From positions 1-8,903 of the forward strand of contig CAIOJG010000114.1 in assembly GCA_903858555.1 (NCBI GenBank): a stretch of 8,903 nucleotides of DNA, read 5' to 3'. The stretch comes from Candidatus Magasanikiibacteriota bacterium. Its GTDB lineage: Bacteria; Patescibacteriota; Patescibacteriia; Magasanikbacterales; GWA2-37-8. The notes below the pieces were generated by a model that saw only the letters and a list, made by a program, of their open reading frames with translations, was not told the DNA's origin and searched no databases. Shown here piece after piece: positions 5,642 through 8,903 of this stretch (within the stretch, counting starts at the first letter, position 1; every line of letters starts with the position of its first letter). A program made the position numbers and the translations under genes.

Positions 5642-5920
5642 TTAACTTTTCAAAGCATCTTTCAAAGCTTTGCCAGCTTTGAATTTTGGAACTTTCACCG
5701 CTGGGATCTGAATTTTTTCAGTAGGTTTCTGTGGATTGACACCAGTGCGAGCCGCGCGAGTCTTTGAACTAAATGCACCGAAACCAGTGAGCACTACTTC
5801 GTTGTCATTTTTTAAAGCCTGAGTCACCAAGTCGGTGAAAGTATTCAAAAAATCCTCAGCTTCTCTTTTTGAAATATTCAATTTCTCGGATAAAGCCTGT
5901 GAAAGTTCTGCTTTGTTCAT
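5642..5920 (-). CDS. hup: DNA-binding protein HU
   Basis: 92 residues, the normal length of HU. The small dimeric nucleoid protein bends DNA without sequence specificity. Helical dimerisation half: MNKAELSQALSEKLNISKREAEDFLNTF. Signature GFGAFSSKTRAARTGVNPQ (46-64) includes the beta-arm tip with Pro63, the residue that wedges into the DNA minor groove. The C-terminal IPAVKVPKFKAGKALKDAL is typical. ARTGVNP replaces the usual ARTGRNP, removing one arginine from the arm tip. No SD precedes the ATG. It lies downstream of rny on the same strand, with 212 nt between them that contain a candidate promoter and a large palindrome. IHF is unlikely because the body and tail are HU-like. Confidence 0.97.
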   Translation of the reverse strand: MNKAELSQALSEKLNISKREAEDFLNTFTDLVTQALKNDNEVVLTGFGAFSSKTRAARTGVNPQKPTEKIQIPAVKVPKFKAGKALKDALKS

Positions 5921-5965
5921 ATGTGTTAAGTTAAGGTTTACAAGTATTATGTTAAATATATTTCA

Positions 5966-6059
5966 GTTTGGTTGGTTGTCCATTTTGCGGGCTTATGTGC
6001 CCACAGGCACATGCCTTTGCCCTCGCGGGCAAAAAAGCAAAAAGGATAACCAGCCAAAC
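5966..6059. repeat. 94-nt three-way-junction palindrome upstream of HU
   Basis: The outer arms 5966-5988 and 6037-6059 match at 20 of 23 positions as an inverted repeat. Inside are two further hairpins: ATGTGCC/GGCACAT (5995-6001, 6006-6012, loop CACA), extended by GGC/GCC, and TTTGCCC/GGGCAAA (6016-6022, 6027-6033, loop TCGC). In plus-strand RNA two of the three outer mismatches become G-U pairs, giving 22 of 23 pairs; in minus-strand RNA all three stay mismatched. Neither strand has a following T run, so it is not a terminator. Candidate structured RNA or REP/MITE-like element; it lies in the probable HU leader. Confidence 0.8.
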
Positions 6060-6072
6060 GTTTAGTATGTAT

Positions 6073-6081
6073 ATTGTACCA
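6073..6081 (-). promoter_or_regulatory. Candidate extended -10 promoter for HU
   Basis: Minus strand TGG-TACAAT, hexamer at 6078-6073, with no good -35 at 17 nt. Transcription from near 6066 would put the whole 94-nt palindrome at the 5' end of an HU leader of about 146 nt. No other acceptable promoter was found between the palindrome and HU. Confidence 0.35.
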
Positions 6082-6132
6082 CGCTAGTTTAATTTTCGCT
6101 ACAATAAGGCAAAAAACTTTTCCACAGCCAAA

Positions 6133-7659
6133 TTAGCGTGCGTATTCCACAATTCGATTTTCACGAATCACAGTAATACGAATTTCACCTGGATATTGTA
6201 ATTCTTCTTCTACTTTATGAGCGATATCTTTAGCCAATTGGTAAGCACCGTATTCATCCACTTCATTTGGTTTTACAAATACGCGTACTTCACGTCCAGC
6301 TTGGATAGCATAAACTTTATCAATGCCAGGGAATGAATGTACGGTCTTTTCCAATTCTTCCAAACGAGCGACAAACTGTTCAAAAGAATCTTTGCGTGCG
6401 CCCATGCGTGCGCCAGAAATAGCGTCAGCGGCTTTGGCAATACAAGCATAGAGACTTTGTGGTTTATCAATATGGTGATCGCGAGCAGCTTGGCAGACAT
6501 CATCATCCATATTGAATTTTTTCAAAATAGCATAACCGATTTCTGGATGAGAACCTTGAGTTTCGTGGTCCACAGCTTTTCCAATATCATGGAAGAAACC
6601 AGCTTTTTTAGCTTTGGATTGGTCCACGCCAAGTTCAGCCGCAATGATACCGGCCAAGTAACCGGTCTCCATCGAGTGGTTCAAAACATTCTGACCATAA
6701 CTAGTGCGGTATTTTAAACGACCAACGATATTTACCAATTTTGGATCAATACCGACGATGTTCATTTTGTACAAAGCTTCTTCACCGGCTTTTTTAATAG
6801 TGATAGAAAGATCTTGTTTTGCTTTTTCTACAAACTCTTCGATACGAGCCGGTTGAATGCGACCGTCGGCCATCAATTTTTCTAAAGCCAAACGAGCGAC
6901 CTCACGGCGAATAGAGGAGAAACAAGAAATGATAATAGACTCTGGAGTGTCGTCAATCACGATTTCACAGCCGGTCAATTTTTCAATAGTCTTGATGTTG
7001 CGGCCTTCTTTACCGATAATGCGTCCTTTCATTTCTTCACTTGGCAAATGAATGACGGAACCAGTGGTCTCAGCCGAGTGCGAAGAAGCAGTACGCATAA
7101 TGGCGTCAGTCATGAGTTCGCGGGCTTTTTCATCGTATACTTCAGTAGATTCTTTTTCCAACTTGGAGATGCGAGCAAAAAGATCGCCTTTGTTTTCTTC
7201 TTCTACCATTTGGAGCAATTCCAATTTAGCCTCTTCTTTGGTAAGGGCGGCCACTTGAGTCAATTTTTCAGTTTGTTGTAATTTGATGTTTTCTACTTCC
7301 AATTTGATTTCTTTGACACGCTCAATTTTTTCTTGGAGTGCCTTTTGAGTGTCTTGGAATTCAAGCAATTTTTGATCAAATACAATTTCACGTTTTTCTA
7401 AACGTTGTTGAGCATTGTGGATATCCAAACGAATTTGCTTTTCCTCGTTTTTAGCCTCGTCAACAATTTTCTGAGCTTTGTCTTTTCCCTCTAAAATAAA
7501 TTCCTGCTGTTTGGTTTTGGCCTCAGTCAACATGCGGTCGGCTTTGGCTTCCATGGAGTTGGCTTGGGCTTGAGCAATTTTCATGCGCATGAAATACCCG
7601 ACACCGGCACCAATGAGTGCCGCCATGACAGCGACGACTAGTACGATAAGTGAGTTCAT
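6133..7659 (-). CDS. rny: Ribonuclease Y
   Basis: Membrane-anchored endoribonuclease that initiates mRNA turnover in many bacteria lacking RNase E. 508 residues (typical about 510-520) with the full domain order: one N-terminal membrane helix (SLIVLVVAVMAALIGAGVGYF, 3-23), a long charged coiled coil (about 28-195), a KH RNA-binding domain with GRIIGKEGRN (212-221), and an HD domain with the metal-binding pair H357-D358 in FFHDIGKAVDHE, plus DHH in AARDHHIDKP (391-400). The C-terminal region ending RENRIVEYAR is standard. No SD is present; the T run of a hairpin lies immediately before the ATG. Transcription apparently begins near 7922, giving an unusually long structured leader. No clear terminator follows the stop, so some read-through into HU is possible. 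Confidence 0.97.
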   Translation of the reverse strand: MNSLIVLVVAVMAALIGAGVGYFMRMKIAQAQANSMEAKADRMLTEAKTKQQEFILEGKDKAQKIVDEAKNEEKQIRLDIHNAQQRLEKREIVFDQKLLEFQDTQKALQEKIERVKEIKLEVENIKLQQTEKLTQVAALTKEEAKLELLQMVEEENKGDLFARISKLEKESTEVYDEKARELMTDAIMRTASSHSAETTGSVIHLPSEEMKGRIIGKEGRNIKTIEKLTGCEIVIDDTPESIIISCFSSIRREVARLALEKLMADGRIQPARIEEFVEKAKQDLSITIKKAGEEALYKMNIVGIDPKLVNIVGRLKYRTSYGQNVLNHSMETGYLAGIIAAELGVDQSKAKKAGFFHDIGKAVDHETQGSHPEIGYAILKKFNMDDDVCQAARDHHIDKPQSLYACIAKAADAISGARMGARKDSFEQFVARLEELEKTVHSFPGIDKVYAIQAGREVRVFVKPNEVDEYGAYQLAKDIAHKVEEELQYPGEIRITVIRENRIVEYAR

Positions 7660-7922
7660 ATATAAAAAATCTTTCAGAACTAACTGAAAGACAGCAAATG
7701 CCCTTTAAGGCAAACTTAGAAGAAAAATTGGACGTGAAATTACAAATTATCCGGGCTTAAGCGCGGATAGCATTTGAGTCGGCTTGGCAAAGAGTCAATT
7801 TTGAGACTGATTGTGTTGCAGATAGAGCCGTTAAAATGTTGAAATTTGTAGTCATTTTAGCCAAATTTTAGTGTTTTCTTCCAAGTGCTGTTTTTTCGGT
7901 CAGCTCGGTTTTAATGTTTAAT
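7660..7922 (-). ncRNA. Structured 5' leader or independent small RNA upstream of rny
   Basis: About 263 nt without a plausible ORF, between a strong promoter and the rny ATG. By eye the minus strand forms a series of hairpins: CCGAGCTG/CAG-CTTGG (7908-7881); a three-part stem CGGCT/AGCCG, GCAA/TTGC, AGTC/GACT (7830-7780); a strong CAAAT..TATCCG/CGGATA-ATTTG (7776-7743); TGCCT/GGGCA (7712-7699); and a terminal CTTTCAG/CTGAAAG with a T run. Two AT-rich 7-bp pairings at 7868-7832 interleave. It matches none of the RNA classes whose motifs I know (no RNase P, tmRNA or SRP signature). Either a regulatory leader with attenuation or a free-standing sRNA with read-through. Confidence 0.55.
7664..7690 (-). 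terminator. Terminator-like hairpin abutting the rny start codon
   Basis: Minus strand: CTTTCAG (7690-7684), loop TTAGTT, CTGAAAG (7677-7671), A, then TTTTTT (7669-7664), only 4 nt before the ATG at 7659. The stem is a perfect 7 bp. As an intrinsic terminator it would end transcripts before rny and occupies the place where an SD would be. Confidence 0.7.
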
Positions 7923-7928
7923 GAATTA

Positions 7929-7957
7929 ATGATAACACGAGGTGGTCATTTTGTCAA
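7929..7957 (-). promoter_or_regulatory. Near-consensus promoter of the rny leader transcript
   Basis: Minus strand: TTGACA (7957-7952), exactly 17 nt, TATCAT (7934-7929), with an extended -10 TGT. Predicted start near 7922. It shares ATTGACAAAAT with two other promoters in this window. It is divergent from the 8009-8380 gene. Confidence 0.8.
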
Positions 7958-7995
7958 TTTAGGGTATACTGTATATGCAGGACGTGTGGTTCTGC

Positions 7996-8005
7996 AAGGA
8001 GGTGA
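7996..8005 (+). promoter_or_regulatory. Full-length Shine-Dalgarno sequence
   Basis: AAGGAGGTGA is a 10-nt perfect complement to the usual 16S rRNA 3' end, with GGAGG 6 nt from ATG 8009. It is the only strong SD before any gene in the window. A small hairpin GCAG...CTGC (7977-7995) ends exactly at its 5' side. No confident promoter was seen; TATACT at 7965-7970 is a possible -10 without a good -35. Confidence 0.85.
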
Positions 8006-8008
8006 CGA

Positions 8009-8380
8009 ATGATTCCCCAAATCATGCGTATCCGCGACTGGTTGTTGAAGTGGTTTCAGGGTCAACTTCTGATCCTGACCAAGACCGCTCCGGTTGATAC
8101 TTTGGAGTCGATGGTGGACCCACAAATCCGCCAATGGTTCACGAAGTTGTTGGCAGACAGCCGTGGTGTTGGTGTAGACAAGATTAGCGACAAGACGGTG
8201 TTGACCGCCCAAGAGGTGGTCGCTGCAATGACCATGTTCAAGAAGGAGTTTTGCAAAGATATCGCGCCGGAGCGTTTCCAGGGTCACTGGGGCGCAGTCA
8301 GCGTAGGCGAGTTCCTTTTGCACGCCGACTACTGCTATCACAGTCGTCGCCCATCATCGCCGAATCGGAGGTCGGTGTGA
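8009..8380 (+). CDS. GC-shifted orphan protein, 123 residues
   Basis: Unrecognised. The body appears mostly helical: MIPQIMRIRDWLLKWFQGQLLILTK (amphipathic, Trp-rich, not a clear signal peptide or membrane helix), then VDPQIRQWFTKLLADSRG, a helix TAQEVVAAMTMFKKEFCKDI, GHWGAVSVGEFLLHADYCYH, and a basic tail SRRPSSPNRRSV. Three cysteines (about 84, 112 and nearby) and several His could bind metal, but no motif is recognised. Evidence for a real gene: perfect SD, sensible length, and a structured hairpin downstream. Seven of eight Lys codons are AAG and third positions are G/C-rich, unlike neighbours such as HU and CYTH. With the SD, this suggests a different origin or strong translation. Monocistronic and divergent from rny. 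Confidence 0.72.
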   Translation: MIPQIMRIRDWLLKWFQGQLLILTKTAPVDTLESMVDPQIRQWFTKLLADSRGVGVDKISDKTVLTAQEVVAAMTMFKKEFCKDIAPERFQGHWGAVSVGEFLLHADYCYHSRRPSSPNRRSV

Positions 8381-8425
8381 TACTGCTAGAAAAATTTGAA
8401 AGGGGACCACGCGTCAAAACAAGCT

Positions 8426-8500
8426 CGTCGTGCTCCCTGATTTGTCTCTAACATTTGGAGAAAAATCAGGAGGGGGTATTTCACGACGGGTTTGTTGTTT
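8426..8500 (+). terminator. Long imperfect hairpin after the 8009 gene, probable terminator
   Basis: CGTCGTG (8426-8432) pairs with CACGACG (8482-8488); inside, CCTGATTT (8436-8443) pairs with AAATCAGG (8463-8470), and TCTC (8445-8448) with GAGA (8458-8461). The tail GGGTTTGTTGTTT is T-rich but interrupted, so it is not a classic terminator. It lies 45 nt after the stop and 4 nt before the -35 of the next promoter. Confidence 0.5.
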
Positions 8501-8503
8501 ACA

Positions 8504-8532
8504 TTGACAAAATCGTCTTTTTGTGCTATTAT
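8504..8532 (+). promoter_or_regulatory. Near-consensus promoter of the secreted-protein gene
   Basis: TTGACA (8504-8509), 17-nt spacer, TATTAT (8527-8532), with extended -10 TGC. Predicted start near 8539, leader about 20 nt with no SD. Confidence 0.85.
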
Positions 8533-8558
8533 AGGTTGTTACTTTTAAAGTACATACT

Positions 8559-8903
8559 ATGAAAAATACTACTTCAAAAAACCTTGTTTTTATCGTTATT
8601 TTAGCCATTTTTGGTTTATTAATACCTAAAAATCAAGCTTCGGCAATGACTCCGAACCCTTTTATACCGTACAGTCCGGCCGCTATGGTTATGTTGCCAA
8701 AGGTTGCTTTGTCTGCGCTCATTTCGCCTTGGACCGGTGGGACAACAATATATAACGGTTATGGAGCTGTTGTTTGGGATGCAAATCTTAAACAGACAAC
8801 CATGATTCCAAAAGCAGCTACCAACGCTCATGAAACTCACGCCGCTTTGGTGGTTAGCAAAGAAAGTTACCACCAGCCTTTTCGTTTGAGTTATACCATG
8901 AAG
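8559..8903 (+). CDS. Secreted protein of unknown function, C-terminus off the window
   Basis: 115 codons are visible and the frame is open to the edge. A typical signal peptide occupies the N-terminus: MKNTTSKNLVFIVILAIFGLLIPKNQASA, with probable cleavage after ASA at residue 29. The mature part begins MTPNPFIPYSPAAM and then has WTGGTTIYNGYGAVVWDANLK, and a stretch KAATNAHETHAALVVSKESYHQPFRLSYTMK with alternating hydrophobic residues that suggest beta strands. A jelly-roll or concanavalin-like exported domain (carbohydrate-binding or hydrolase) is one guess only. No cysteines are visible. The start is supported by the promoter 27 nt upstream and the signal peptide. AT-rich codon use matches the genome background, unlike the gene before it. 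Confidence 0.85.
   Translation, partial: MKNTTSKNLVFIVILAIFGLLIPKNQASAMTPNPFIPYSPAAMVMLPKVALSALISPWTGGTTIYNGYGAVVWDANLKQTTMIPKAATNAHETHAALVVSKESYHQPFRLSYTMK

Noticed and set aside
5966..6059. The palindrome as an intrinsic terminator of rny
   Set aside because: No T run follows on either strand and the structure is branched.
7660..7922. RNase P RNA, tmRNA, 6S or SRP RNA in the rny leader
   Set aside because: None of the conserved core motifs or the closed end-to-end stems of these RNAs were seen, though 6S is hard to exclude by eye.
7969..7980. CTGTATATGCAG upstream of the 8009 gene, resembling a LexA (SOS) box
   Set aside because: Spacing is CTG-N6-CAG, not the CTG-N10-CAG of the E. coli box, and the dyad is imperfect; no SOS gene is nearby.
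8414..8608. 64-residue minus-strand frame across the 8381-8558 intergenic region
   Set aside because: It overlaps the hairpin, a near-consensus plus promoter and the signal-peptide codons of the next gene; no SD or promoter of its own.
8619..8873. 84-residue minus-strand frame at the right edge
   Set aside because: Antisense to the secreted-protein gene, which has promoter and signal peptide support.

Overview
The window looks like chromosome from a small-genome, AT-rich bacterium, most plausibly a Candidate Phyla Radiation (Patescibacteria/Parcubacteria-type) lineage. This is an inference from compact housekeeping genes, a near absence of Shine-Dalgarno (SD) sequences, very short apparent 5' leaders, a tRNA without encoded CCA, and several orphan or secreted small proteins. 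TGA is used as a stop and Trp is TGG, so this is not a code-25 lineage. No phage, IS or CRISPR signature was found.

Layout, left to right. (1) 1-1534 (-): a nearly complete ABC-F translation-factor ATPase running off the left edge. (2) 1611-2210 (-): an exported lysozyme-like cell-wall hydrolase with a consensus promoter. (3) 2415-3401 (+): tRNA-dihydrouridine synthase, convergent across a bidirectional terminator with (4) 3439-4476 (-), a protein with a C-terminal J domain. (5) 4546-4984: two tandem hairpins, a GC-shifted 66-residue orphan gene (-), and a divergent promoter region. (6) 4985-5596 (+): tRNA-Met(CAU) followed after only 4 nt by a CYTH-family phosphohydrolase gene. (7) 5642-5920 (-): DNA-binding protein HU, preceded by a 94-nt three-way-junction palindrome. 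(8) 6133-7659 (-): RNase Y, preceded by about 263 nt of structured non-coding leader between a near-consensus promoter and a terminator-like hairpin that abuts the start codon. (9) 8009-8380 (+): a GC-shifted orphan gene carrying the only strong SD in the window. (10) 8559-8903 (+): the start of a secreted protein running off the right edge.

Functionally the core genes concern RNA and translation (ABC-F factor, Dus, tRNA, RNase Y), chromosome architecture (HU) and the envelope (lysozyme-like protein, secreted protein). They do not form one operon: almost every gene has its own promoter and terminator. The most unusual content is non-coding: the RNase Y leader, the HU-upstream palindrome, the tRNA-to-mRNA coupling, and the contrast between apparently leaderless genes and one gene with a full-length SD. 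Promoters, hairpins and pairings were read by eye; no folding, homology search or comparative analysis was run.
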